This document shows positions 34,287 through 46,200 of a stretch of 64,000 bases of DNA, piece by piece (the stretch's first letter is position 1; every line of letters begins with the position of its first letter). The position numbers were made by a program, and so were the translations under genes. Location of the stretch: positions 3,100,001 to 3,164,000 of the forward strand of contig JAOVFP010000002.1 in NCBI GenBank assembly GCA_025738555.1. Direction: 5' to 3'. Source of the stretch: Cyathus striatus. Taxonomy: Eukaryota > Basidiomycota > Agaricomycetes > Agaricales > Nidulariaceae. The notes beneath the pieces are model-generated. The model saw nothing but the letters and a program-made list of their open reading frames with translations, searched no databases and was not told the origin of the DNA.

Positions 34287-37200
34287 TTATAGTTCTACAT
34301 CAGATGCTACTTCAGATTGTTTAGATTTATTAATGGGACGTGGCTTAGGTCGGGGGCGGAGCTCGACTTTGAGCGGAACCTCGATATCCACTGCCTCGCC
34401 TCCAGAGAAGGTGTCACCACTTTCACCATCCTCATCATCCTTTGCTTTTGCCTTGGATTTCCCCTTCCGGTTCGTTGAAACACGTTTACCTCCTCTTGCT
34501 GTCTTTGCGCCATTGCCAGTAGTAGTGCTGGATTTGCCCTTTCCTTTCCTGGCTTCCCTAGTAGCTTCCTTTCGCTTTTTCTTCAGTGGCCCTTCCTCCT
34601 CGACAGACTCACTTTCCGATCCGTGCAATGCTTCAGTAGCCTTTAAACCTGCTCTAGCACCCCTCTTTTGTTTCCTGAAATCAGAGATGACATTTTGAAG
34701 CCGTTTACTAGTGAAAGTATGCCGCTGCTTGGGAGCATAGGTTCCACTTCCGGCCCCGAGATCGAGGAATTCGTTGAGATTGCTTTGTTTGTTGGCGGCT
34801 TTCTCCTACAATAACGACAGTCAATTTAACGTAGATAAAGGGAGAATACAAACGAACCTGGCCCCGCCTGTTCATCCTCTGGATTATGGGCAGCAGGAGC
34901 TCGTCAACTTTAGATTTGCCCCAGCTGAGTTCATCACGGAGGTAATCGCGCAAGCCATCAAGGTCTGGTAGACCCCATTTGAACGGCTCATCGGAGCTAT
35001 CGACCATAGGGTGGTAGTAGGCTTCCCGCTGTGAGGTTATGTCAGTCACTTGCGGAACAAATACTAACAGACGCCATACCACAACCGGGTTGGGCCATTC
35101 TTCAGCTAGATAAAGGCTTTTGAATTTCTTTTTCTACTAGATCGTCGGTAACCGTTTAGGAGAAGTATAATTAAAGGCTCACGAATTGCTTTCGGAACTT
35201 CGACTTATTATCTTCCTCTTTGTCTTGACCAGACTGAACCTTCGACCACCACTCCTTAAATTTGTACAGGCCATCTTCACCAGGGAATTCCTTCAATAGC
35301 TCCATCGCTACCACCGGACCAACACCAGACAACCCGTCAACGTAATCGCTTCCTAAGAGGTATGCAAGACGGACAAGGGTATCCCTGTCCAATCCAAGTT
35401 CGCGCTCGAGGTCAGATAGCAAGAAACACTCCACTGTTTTAGACTGATTGAACATGTTCTTATAGACACGGGCTGCCCCGAAGAGAAATACATCAGAGTC
35501 GTCTGTAATCACACCGTCAACGAGGCCAATCGAGACGAGTTCTGCGCATTGAGCTTCGGCTTCCATCGGGGCAGTTATGTACGGTATTCCGAAGTAGCGG
35601 AGCATAATCTACGATATTCCTCAGTAACAGAGACAAGGGTTGAGAAAAGGGTTCACCATTATCTGAGATACCATCTGTTGTGTGACATCGTCGGAGTCCC
35701 TCATGGCTGCCTTTCGTTGTTCGTTGAGTACCTTGATCTCGTCATCAATTTCGCGTTGGACGTCGTCAAGGTCCTTCCCCTTGACCTGAGACATAAATCT
35801 TGCAAACTCGCCTTCTTCCGCACGAGGGTCCATTTCGTGAGCTGCATCCCAGTCTTCTCGATGTTGTTCATCTGGTTGACCATCTTCATCAAGGATGGCT
35901 TCAGTTGGAGAGGGAGATCTAGAGGGAATAAACAATGCCGGTGTCGGACTACGAAGTGGAGGGGACGGTGTCCATGACATATGAGAAGGGCCTGCCTCGA
36001 GCGCATGTACAACAGGAGAGGATATTGGTTGTGATGACTCTATTGAAGACGACAACGGATCCTTAGTAGGCTGTGGGATTGGTGCTTCAATAAAAACTGC
36101 CTCCATTTCGTCGTCTGGCGGCGACGTAGTCCTCGGATCCACTGGTTCTTGAGAAGTAGGGAGGACCACCACTTCTTCCATCTCATCTTCAGAACTGCTA
36201 AGAATGGCCGCAAATTCAGATATAGACGCGCTCCGTTTTTCTACAGCCGTCGATGATTTGGGTATATCAGCATTGGTGAGCAAAGGAGCAGCTTCGAGAG
36301 ACTTGGTAGTTGCTAAGGGTGTCTCAACCGAGTCTGAGTTGGTGTTCTGTGCAGTTGAAGGCGCAACTAATAGGATGGGGTTCCCGAAAGTTAAACCACT
36401 GGACATTGTAGCAGGAGGCATCGTAGCTGAGCTACTAGCTACTATTTCAGTTTCTTAGCCTCGCTGCTGTATGAATCTGTTGACGTTAGTTTGAAGTTGG
36501 AAGCAGCCAACATAACCGGTTTTCCGAACAGCAAGCCACTAGTCGTATTCCTTGGTGACGTTTCGGTTGTCTGTATTGAAAAGGTATCAACGCCCACATT
36601 TACCTGCTTATCCTTGGTATCATGAGTAGATGTCGATAATATCTCGGGGGCAGCTAACAAGGAGGGTTTTCCGAACAGTAATTTACTCGATATTTTATCC
36701 GTTGATTTTTCAGTCACGGTGGACTTGCCAACCACTGTTTGGATTTGCTCAGCCTCGGAATCTACGCGGCGGGCAGTAGCAGACGTCCTCACAGAGGAAC
36801 CAGTCGTCTTCCCAAGTAATGATGGGCCACTTTGCCCTTGTCGGCCTGGTGTGCGAGAATGGCCCATATTGGCAAAAGACAGCGCAGTTTCAAGCCTCGT
36901 ATGTGTAAAATAATAATCTTCCTCGTGGAACGTTTTATTCGATTTCGCTGGCGTTTGAGGATTTAAATTACCTGTGGGTGTTTCTGTGTGTTTTGACATG
37001 GACGACGAACTAACTTTGCGCTGGGATACATCTTTCGCATGATCCATTGATTCCTGTATTGCAAACGCGAGAACGTCTTCATCATCTTGGTATTGTTCGG
37101 CCATCTCAACGACAGGTAGCTCATCATCTTCAAGGTCATGGAATAGTTTCTTAGCATTGCCTTTGCGGTTTATTGGCATGGATTGACGAGATTTCGGCGC

Positions 37201-38612
37201 TTGCCTCGCGCTTATAGCTGCAAGAGCCATTTCACGTTGGTACTCACGTAAGTCGGGATCATAGGGTGCGGGAACAGGACTGAATGTAGCGTTGAATACC
37301 AGTATGATACTGGCAAAACATATGACTTACACTTCAACTTCCTCCATATCATCGTCGTCGCTTTCCGCATTCACATCAATTACTTCTTTATCACTGTCCT
37401 GGTCAATCTCGATCGGTTTCTCTGCTGTTCCACGCTGATCCCTTATTCCCAGAATCCATCCACCGGACTCCCCTTCATTCTTCATTAGAACATACTCCCT
37501 GTTGCGCTCGCTTGCAATGCGAACCGGGATAGATATATGTGCTTTTCCAATGCTATCAGTTGTCATAAGTAACTGCTGGGTAAGGTGATTTCGCTGTCGT
37601 AGATTCATAATCTGCTGCTTTGAGAAGTCTAGAGCAGTCTTTGACGTCTTTAACATATTCTGCAAACGCGCATATGAAGTCTGTCTGGACTTAAGCCTGA
37701 GGTCGCCAATAATTTCATATTGAACTTCGGTCGGTAACTCGCGAAACGCTGGTGAGGTTACATCGAAGTCCTCCGGCTTCATCTGATCTATAAAAGCCTG
37801 CATCTCTTCTTCTGTAGCGAGTCGTGCGTCTGGAGCAGCAGACGTTGTCATCTCCGCGATCTTTTCCTCCAGATTGACTGCTGGTAGCTTGTAAGGATCG
37901 TGGTCATAGAACTTGGGATTGTTTGTAGAGCTTGGGGGAGTCCTAGGTTTGGTTTGGTTCTTAGGCGTCTTTGGTATCTTTGGGGAAGAACCATCCACAT
38001 CTTCCAGGTAGACAGTGTTATCATCCAGAGATACGGATCCCGTCGGAGCGTTGGAGTTATTATGAGCGGCTTTAGAAGACCTTAACACTGATAAGCACAA
38101 TGAAAACTGAATGAATGAAATTGACATACTGGGATTTCTTGGCATGCAATACAGCTTCCTTTCTCATTTGTGCGGCCAGCAACTTTTGAGCCAAAGCGAC
38201 ATGGCTGGAAGCAGCACCAGCCCTCTTCTTCCTACGTTCGTTCTAAGTGCGAGATATTCAAACTCACCCTAGTGTAATGGGAAGTAGCGTACACACCAAA
38301 GTTGACCTCTTTAAATCCGGTGCGCCACCGTCAAAGACAAAGACAGGTTTGATTCCGTAGAACAAGAGTTTCGCAATACGACGCAAGAATCCAAGAACAT
38401 GAGCATTCATAAGTGGTTTTCCCTCTTTATCACGCATTGTAGCTTGAAACTGGTAGATCCATATACTAGAATCGATTGCCATGACCTTTCCCTCCACAGT
38501 TTCCAGCCTGGGTTCACCATGAGCACTCGTGGAAGTTGTAAGACGATGAATATACTTACTGAACTGGCCTGCCTACAGGTGTCAGAAGCGTCCAAAGCGA
38601 TTTAACACCCAT
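34287..38612 (-). CDS. RAD2: DNA repair endonuclease RAD2/XPG
   Basis: Large minus-strand gene. Rad2/XPG makes the 3' incision in nucleotide excision repair. The first exon is [18 protein letters not shown] (38612). The N nuclease domain continues [20 protein letters not shown] and [17 protein letters not shown], with the conserved Asp residues. The long spacer typical of XPG follows, with acidic stretches and three LLFGKP-type repeats (36361-36695). The I domain reads [20 protein letters not shown] and [16 protein letters not shown], then [16 protein letters not shown] (helix-hairpin-helix) and the C-terminal [15 protein letters not shown]. The end is a Lys-rich, probably nuclear-targeting tail. 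One base is missing in an A-tract at about 36455, joining EAK to ETEIVASSS. Other exon joins are clean. CACGTGAC lies 146 nt upstream. Confidence 0.93.
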
Positions 38613-39063
38613 TCCAGCATATTCCTATAAAATATAATGTTCAAGATGGTGTCTTGTAGCAATGCGAGAAGAGAGGTGTGTGGAGAGCCATTGAATTTGA
38701 TGTTGACTCTACTTCCGGACGCGCCAACAGCAGAGGGAGCGTAATTAGTAATCTCCACACGTGACGCGTCTTTGCAACTACGGCTTGCGTTCCAACTCAC
38801 ATTCAGGAAAAAGTTGGTACACACACAACCCATTATTTGTTTTCATATTATAAATAAAGTTGATAGCTACAGCTGTATAAATTTGTTACATTTACAACTA
38901 GTCTTTATGAGTAGAAGTACGAAAGCAGGAGTCTCGAGAACAATGCGATTGTAAACGAATGAATGATGCAGTATAAGTAAGTATATGGCAGCTAACAAAT
39001 AGCCATATTAACCTGTTTAAAATAAATATATAACCAAATGAAATAATGTTTTATATCCGGTGG
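38613..39063. other. Intergenic region, RAD2 promoter side
   Basis: No gene is seen. CACGTGAC is at 38758-38765, upstream of RAD2. The part near 38850-39060 is A/T-rich and is probably the 3' flank of the methyltransferase gene. Confidence 0.5.
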
Positions 39064-40944
39064 TCAGTTTGGCTTCCACCCTACAAATCCTGCTACCGAT
39101 CGACAAAGGTCTTCAGGATCCTCGCCACTGAGAGAGGCATAACCGCTGTCTCTAGATGAATATTCTTTTTCTAAATGGCCACGCCAGACTCGCCAATCCG
39201 GACGTTCGCCTGCAGGTTCCGACCACGAAAGTTGAGAGACCAGACAATCGCGCATTCCTATGCGGTCTGTCATGTCACTGGAGAATATGATGAGGATGGG
39301 GAGATACCATGCTGGTGGACCAAGACTTACTTTTCCCAGTTTTTCCAGTCGGTTTCGAAAGCTTCTCTGCAAGACGTACTAGACAATATTGCCCTTGAAC
39401 CACTAATGAATCGAACTGAAGCGGAACGGCCTTTGGGGTAAAGCCTAGCATATTCATACCATATGGCTTCTTTGGATGCCTTGATGGTATTCACTGTCTT
39501 GGCCAAGTGCATTCTAGACCACGAATAAGAACTCTCTTGACATCGAGAACCCAGGTCCAGAATGGAACGCTCGTCTATACTCGAAGATCGCGTAGACCGC
39601 GAAGGACTAGTACAAGTCGACCGCTGTAGAAAATCATCATGCATCATGCGCATTTGTTGTATCTTGGCTTGATATGACGCTCCGCTATTTTGAGGGAGAG
39701 GAATTTTACATGGCGAATGTGATTTTACATCGGCAAACGATGACGAAGCAATGTAAAAAGGAAGGACGGATAGCAGTTTAGAACATATGAATCGGCTGGA
39801 GAGCATGGCTTCCCAAGCCAGTTTTAGCCTTCCATGATCCTGTAGACCTGACTCTTCTTCTTCGTGGTAGTCGTCATAGTACATGCTCATTGTTGATGCG
39901 GAAAGCAGCGGCGATCCGGCTGGAAATGAACCGGTCGGTGAGCGTAAACTTTTTTCATCTCCACTCGACATAGAAGACAGAGTTAGTGAGCTCGATGACG
40001 GCACAGTGAGCTCCAATGAGGAGGGACTATTAACAGGTGGAAATCTGGATTTTCGGTGCGGCGGCGTCGCGCAAGGGAACAGAAGATCTTCCTCAATGAT
40101 CTGGGGTAAGATTTCAGAACCTCACAGAAAACGGAGACGCCGATATGTTTTACCAACCTCAATCACCGCGCCTGGTTTCATCACCCGGAAGACCTCCTAA
40201 AATAGGATGACATCAGTATTTTAGGGAGGCGATATGACCAAATGGAGAGTATGTACCTCCAATAAGTGTTGCCACTTGAGGATATCAAGGTTAGCTTTCA
40301 GGTTACTTCAGATTGTTAGGTCACCAGTGATCTCACCTCATCTTCCGGAACTGCTAAACCTATACCCACGATTCGAACGAAATCGAAGCGGTTCTCATGA
40401 AAAGGTAAGCCGTCGAGACTGAGTAACCAGCATTAGTTGTTATGAGAAATTCCGAGGGGGGAATGAATAGACATACAAGTTCTCATTGATCCATTGGACG
40501 CGTGAGGCTATGGGCTTGTAGTCGCGTAGCAAAGCAAGGGGTGGTTGAATCTTGGCAACATCGAGACCCACAATGGTGCTCTGCTGTATGGCACGTCAGA
40601 CTACAGTCCCGAAGACAGCGATGCCAGTAACATACCGGCCATTGCTTTGCTGCCTCGATCGCCCAATAACCCATGCCACACCCCAAGTCCAATACCTGTT
40701 CCGGTGGCTTGTCGAATTGGTGCATGGTCAAGCTGTGGCAACAACTCGAGAGGAACATATGATCCCATATGTCACTAGACAGTAAAATGAGAAACAGAAC
40801 GCGAAAAGAAAGCGTTCGATCTCACAACGAGGCCATGGTGGGTGAGTACTTGAACGGATACGGGACGTGACCAGGGTTTCGCCTGGACATGCGGGCGTTG
40901 AGAAGCTCATGCTGGATATCCCTTTCGACGGAGACAAGACCCAT
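39064..40944 (-). CDS. SAM-dependent methyltransferase of unknown substrate
   Basis: Minus-strand gene starting MGLVSVERDIQHELL at 40944. The first exon ends PYPFKYSPTMASL, then FDIWDHMFLSSCCHSLTMHQ. SAM-binding motif I is VLDLGCGMGYWAIEAAKQWP, and the next motif is STIVGLDVAKIQPPL after a 52-nt intron. Later blocks are FHENRFDFVRIVGIGLAVPE and VFRVMKPGAVIE, then a Ser-rich insertion and a long C-terminal helical region (SRMHLAKTVNTIKASKEAIW, DRIGMRDCLVSQLSW). This layout, class I methyltransferase plus a variable C-terminal half, is familiar from agaricomycete proteins of unknown function. Most splice joins keep the frame; the donor after PGAVIE is non-standard and that join is uncertain. 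The upstream side (40963-41043) is a nearly pure purine tract, pyrimidine on the coding strand, typical of fungal core promoters. Confidence 0.78.
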
Positions 40945-40962
40945 GGTGAACTGACCAGCAGG

Positions 40963-41043
40963 AAAGAGAAAGGAAGAGAAAGGAGGGGAAGAGGAGGAAA
41001 AGGAAAGGGGAGAAAGAGGTATTAGTAAGGGAGAGAGAGGGAA
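40963..41043. promoter_or_regulatory. Polypurine tract in the methyltransferase-NDUFB8 divergent promoter
   Basis: About 80 nt are almost only A and G on the plus strand (gaaaggaggggaagaggagg and similar). The tract sits just upstream of the methyltransferase start at 40944. Pyrimidine-rich tracts of this kind next to the start are common core-promoter features in filamentous fungi. Confidence 0.45.
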
Positions 41044-41239
41044 TAGGATCGCGGTGACCGCAAGTTACGAGACATTGGATTTTGCGGGATCTAAAGATCT
41101 TCCGTCTCTAAGCTCTTCTGAAAATTCAACTTGAACCCCTCCGTCACGCTGGGTAACACACCACGTGCTCATTCCATCTTCCCACACCCGTCCCGATAGC
41201 CCACTGCCATCCTCGCCGACGTCCCCCGTCTTGCCCACA

Positions 41240-41837
41240 ATGAACACTTCCCTCCGTCGCCTCGCTGGCGCTGGCGTTGCTGCAAGCCGGCACGCTGCAC
41301 AGCTACCCACCAAACCCATCTGCACCAGGTCCTATGCCACTCCTTCCAACGAAGAACCTGATCCCCAACTCAACGGATACCCCCAACTGCCTTGGGTTTC
41401 GCGCCAGACCCTTCCCCCCAAAGGTTGGAACGACGTTCAAATGAGACGTAACTTTGGTGATACGGTATGCTGCCAAATGTTTTACAAATTCCATTCGAGT
41501 CCAACAAGTCCTATGTTAGCTCCATGAGCAAGAAGATATCGTTCTGTCCATGTGGGGTCCCGACCCTCCTCCACCCGACATCACTCCTCAGCTTGCTTTG
41601 AAGCGCCTCATGATTGCCTTTGGTGGCTTTACCGGTCTCTTTCTGTTTGTAAAGTACGGTATTCAGCCATCGCCCCCGGCCATTCGCCGCCAGTACCCGT
41701 ATGACGGTCTCGTGCAGGAGCTCGGCGGACTAGAAGTTAACAAGGCGAGTTACCTTGTCTTTCCCACTTAGATGTTTATCCGGATGCTCACAGCGCTATC
41801 TGCAGGCAAGGTCTGAGGATGATGTTGTTACAGTTTA
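41240..41837 (+). CDS. NADH:ubiquinone oxidoreductase subunit NDUFB8 (complex I)
   Basis: Accessory subunit of mitochondrial complex I. ATG 41240 opens a basic, Ala-rich presequence (MNTSLRRLAGAGVAASRHAA). The mature part reads DPQLNGYPQLPWVSRQTLPP, GWNDVQMRRNFGDT, then after an intron LHEQEDIVLSMWGPDPPPPD, one membrane span (LMIAFGGFTGLFLFVKYGI) and YPYDGLVQELGGLEVNK. The last intron uses a GC donor (AAG|gcgagt) and leads to ARSEDDVVTV and TAG at 41835. Reading through instead would give NKASYLVFPT. A CACGTG site (41162-41167) lies about 73 nt upstream of the start. The frame is intact. Confidence 0.87.
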
Positions 41838-42391
41838 GATTGCCTGTCACACACACATAGATCCCATCCATTGGACATTTTGCCGTTTAAAGGAAAGAGC
41901 GCAAAGATTCATTGAAAATTTAGCAAACACCCTGTGTGAGCACTACATATGATGGCGCGCCCCATCTAAAGAAAGAACAGTGAGGATCTGCGATGTGCAT
42001 ATTCGCGGAGTGGTGAGCTGCGACGCGTGTTGGGGTATATGTATTAATGTCAGTGCCACCGGGCGTGCTAAATGATTTTGTCTACTTTTGCTCTGTGCCT
42101 TTCCATAATTTTTACGTCTGGTGGTGCTCGAACAAGCCCGCGACAATAGTGAAGTATCCAGCTGATCTGCAAACACTTTTGTGCATGTACAGTAATCCCG
42201 CGTCCCGCCCCCTTAGCGTGATGCTAAGTAAAAAAACCCTTCAAGTATGACGTCACAATTTTTCTGGGGTTTTTAATCGATTTCCAATATCGTTTTCAGG
42301 TGACTTCAGTATGTAGAAGTTAATTTCACTCTATGAATTTGAGGTCCGTCTTTCCTGGTCGGCTGGACTGTGTAGCTAAAGCTACCACCAC
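41838..42391. other. Intergenic region between NDUFB8 and the tRNA gene
   Basis: Downstream flank of NDUFB8. No gene is recognised. Confidence 0.5.
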
Positions 42392-42463
42392 AGCAGCATG
42401 GCGCAGTGGTAGCGCGCGGGGCCCATAACCCCGAGGTCACTCGATCGAGACGAGCTGCTGCTA
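42392..42463 (+). tRNA. Initiator tRNA-Met (CAT)
   Basis: A complete 72-nt cloverleaf. The acceptor stem is AGCAGCA (42392-42398) with TGCTGCT (42456-42462) and discriminator A. The D stem is GCGC/GCGC. The anticodon stem is CGGGG/CCCCG around the loop CCCATAA, giving anticodon CAT with C at position 33. The T loop is ATCGAGA, with A in place of the usual T54 and no TTC. A1-T72, C33 and A54 are hallmarks of eukaryotic initiator tRNA. The T stem ACTCG/CGAGC has one A-C mismatch at its outer end. No intron is present. A T-run (tatatttttat) follows as a probable Pol III stop. Confidence 0.92.
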
Positions 42464-43299
42464 TAGCTATATATTTTTATACGGAATAAAAATATACGAC
42501 GCACCCACCGGGTTGGCCTCGAGGGAAGTGGCAACGGCGAACTTGACAATTCTCGAAACGGCGTTAGCAGAGATCTTGTAGAGGAGATAAATGGTAGAGG
42601 AACGGTAATTTTTTTGACAGCGAAAGGGAGGGGAATGGTTGGGAAATCAATAGATGGCCGTAGGATACAACAGGGTAACGGGGGTAGAGTGGGCAACGAA
42701 TGTTGCGAATACCAAGCCGCAGTTCGGAAGGAAGTCCGGTCAATGGTAGGAAAGGAAGACATAAGTTGAATTCAATGGAGAAGCAGGCTAGAGAGTAACA
42801 TACGAATCAGAATGTGACATAGACAGGCAAGGCGTTTCCGTTGTGCTAGTTCTCGGATAAATGCTATCCGCAGACGGATCAGGATGTTAGTTGAATAGCA
42901 AGAGACGTGGGTGCTGGAGGCGGGTTTCAAGGTAGCGACGAGAAAGACACGATATTGACGGCGCTTAAGGGTGCGGCGCTCATTCAAAATTATATACAAA
43001 CAGCCCGTATAATGCGGGTGACAGGCTCTGTAGCGGGCTGACAGGATGTCTTCCGTGGCGGAGAGGGAATCAATAACACGTTGAGACGGATAAGTAGGGC
43101 TATTTATAAGAATGATGTGGGGATGGAGGAAAGATATCGATTTGATTTATGATAGACGAGGGTATTGTGTTGGGCGTCGAAAGCAGGCGTTCAAGTGTGA
43201 GAAGATAAGTTGAAGGGCGAGAGTTGACGGGGGTGACACCGCTTCCACCCGTGAGCACGCTGGATATTTGTGCGCTGAAAAGTGGGGAATTCGTCCCGG
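42464..43299. other. Intergenic region upstream of the CAF120-like gene
   Basis: About 0.8 kb without a supported gene. Open frames on the minus strand here are low-complexity and have no family features. Confidence 0.5.
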
Positions 43300-46200
43300 A
43301 TGTCCACAAAGGCTCCATATCAACAGGTGACCCCTCCTCGCTGGGAGCACATCAATAGGAACACGGGCTTTGTCCCCCCTCCACGCTTCCAGCAGCTCAG
43401 GAATCAGCAACTGCAGCAGCAGCAGCACCAACACCAACACCAACACCAGCAGCACCCTCAGCACCGTCATTCCTACTACCACCCTCAACCACCCCAGCCA
43501 CAGCCTCAGGTGCAGGTGCTGGTGCCACTCCAGAACCAGCTCCAGTTTCCTTCTTCAGACCCTTCGCCCTCCACCAACAACATGGCACCCATCCCTGCTC
43601 AGTCCCCTCAGCCACGCCCGCCCATGCCCAATCACGCTCAGTCACACACTCGCACCTCTTCCTTCTTCTCCTTCAGAACCAACAAGCAGTCCATCGACAG
43701 CACCGCTCCTCGACCAATGAACGTGAACGTGAACAACGCCGGTCCAAGCCAGCCAGTCCAGTTCTCCCCCCCGGCAAACCAGCACCAGCGTGGTCCCCCT
43801 TCCCTCCCTCAACCACAGCAGTCTCTCCCACCACCACCGCCTAATCCCTCATCTCCCCAGCAGTCTGCGACCATGCAGCGGCAGCAGGACGCCCCGGCTA
43901 CGTCACTTGTTCCATCCACCGCTGCCCCATCAAATCCAAATCCAAATCCAAATCCAAATCCGCCTCCCCCTGCTATCCCCGCCCAACAGCCTGCCCCGCC
44001 TCCCCTCCATCCTGAAATACGCTCCGTCGTCCAGCTCACCGTCGCTCATGCTCACAAAGTCTACTTCTCTGGCCCACTTATCCGCCGCATAGAGCGACAG
44101 CCTGACGGTCAAAAGCACTCCAAGGACGACGGTTGGAATGATGTTTGGGCTCAACTGGGCGGAACAACACTCAGCATTTGGGACATGAAGCAGATTCAAG
44201 AAGCGAGTAAACAAGGGCGCGAAGTACCTCCTACATACGTTAATATTACCGATGCAGTATGCGTTCTTCCTGTTTACATCTCGTGTGTCCTTACATCCCT
44301 CCGTAGTTCGTCCAGGTCATGGGCTCCGTTACTACGCCTGCAACAGCCGATACCCCTTCCCAGCGGTATACCAACATATTAGCCCTCAATACCGCCGGCT
44401 CCAACTTGCTTCTTTTCTCCTGCCCCTCCACCCAGGCCCTCATATCCTGGGCATCCGCACTCCGCCTCTCTGCCTGGGAAAAGTCCCGCCTTGAAGAGAT
44501 ATATACAGCCCACTTGATCAGAATTACGCTCAATCGTACGTACACCTACCCTTGCTTGTCACTTATACTCGAGACTAAGGCTGACTTATTGCAGCAAGAA
44601 ATGTACCTTCCACCCTTAGCCGTGGCCGCATGGAAGGCTGGGTCCGTGTTCGTATAGCAGGCCAAACTGACTGGAAACATGTGTGGGCTGTCGTATCAGC
44701 AGGAAGTGAGGGCACAGGGCGCACACAAAGTAATCCGCCGACCCCAGGTATCGGAGACACCCCGCAGCCCCCTCCCCAGGTCGCCCCAAAGAAGAAGCGC
44801 ATGTCTAATTTGTTCTCGAGAGATCACAGCCCTACAAGGACGTTGCCGCAGAAAGCCACAGTCGCCTTTTATGCATCCCAGAAACCAAAGGACAAGAAGA
44901 AGCCGCTCATGACAATGCGAGATGTTACCCAGGCGTTTGCGGTGTATCCCGAGAGACCTGAGTTGATTAGTCGGAGCACACTGATCAAGGTCGAGGGGTC
45001 GTTTGGGGAGGAAGATATGGCAGCCGGGTTAAAAGGGAAAGAAGGATGGATTTTGGTTATGCCAGAGTTGGAAGGTGGGAATGGACAAGCCGCTGAGATG
45101 CTCAAGTGGGTTGTTGGTAAGTGCTCCCCTGCATTCTCATTTTCCGCTTGGCTCATTGCGGATTAGCTTTCCATGACGCATTTGAACTCTACGGCCGACC
45201 GGAAACTTGGACGTGGGATCCTCGTAATCCCATTTCCCTGATGTTTGCTTACCCAGTTGGATCGCAGAAAGAGGTAGGTTCCTCCTTTGAAATATGCTTG
45301 TAGCAATGTACCTGACGGAAAATTATCAGACTCTGTTCCTCGATCGCGAAGCAGCCGAAAAGATGGACCCCCGCGAGGAACGCACTTCTGCGATAAGATC
45401 GTGTTTGTTGAATTATCTGCAAGAGCGCATGGCAGGAGTGGAACGTCCAACTGTTGCAATGGTCAATTCACGCCCGCCTCTGCAACAGCGATCTAGTACG
45501 CTTTCGGAAGTGCCTCCATCATTGCCATCTATCGGTGGCTTGAATGGATCAGAGCAGCAGGGTCAAGAGCAGCAAGAAGGTGTAAAGTTAAAGCCACTCC
45601 AGCTTCCACCACTGAGCTTTGAATCCACCCCGGCCGAGAGGGGTCCATTGACGCCTATTACAGAGAGAAGCAGCATCAACACTAATGGCCGAACCATGTC
45701 CATTGATGTCCCCAATATGCTTCACCCGATACCACAAAGCTCAACCGATGATGCCTCGGGCACTTCAGAAAAGCCTCGAACGCCACATAATGTGTTCGAT
45801 TCGCCTCCCTCTAATAGTCCTCCCCCGATAAGTTCACCATCAGCTATTGAAGCAAGTACAAGTCAGCAGAGATCAGCGTCATCGTTCCGCTCCGATGTCA
45901 ACCGTACATATTCTGGTAATGATGCAGGAAGTATCGCTACTAATGTAGCAAGGCCCTCTTCCCCTCCTGTCATTACAGTTAGGCCATTGAGTCCAGTTAA
46001 AGGGGCTGGGCGTGCCATGACGGACAACGGTCGTGCGACTGCCAGCCCAGCTAGCAGTCAGAGACCGTTGTCTCCCTTGTCTACTCACTCAAGACAACAG
46101 ACGCAGAACTTTACATCTTCGCCAGACCCTGCCGGTATTGAACTGCCTCTTTCGCCAGAGCCACCAAAGTCGCCATCCATCCAAATTCGACAAGCGACAG

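Noticed and set aside
42382..42999. Open frames on the minus strand over and beyond the tRNA
   Set aside because: They run through the tRNA gene and are low-complexity.
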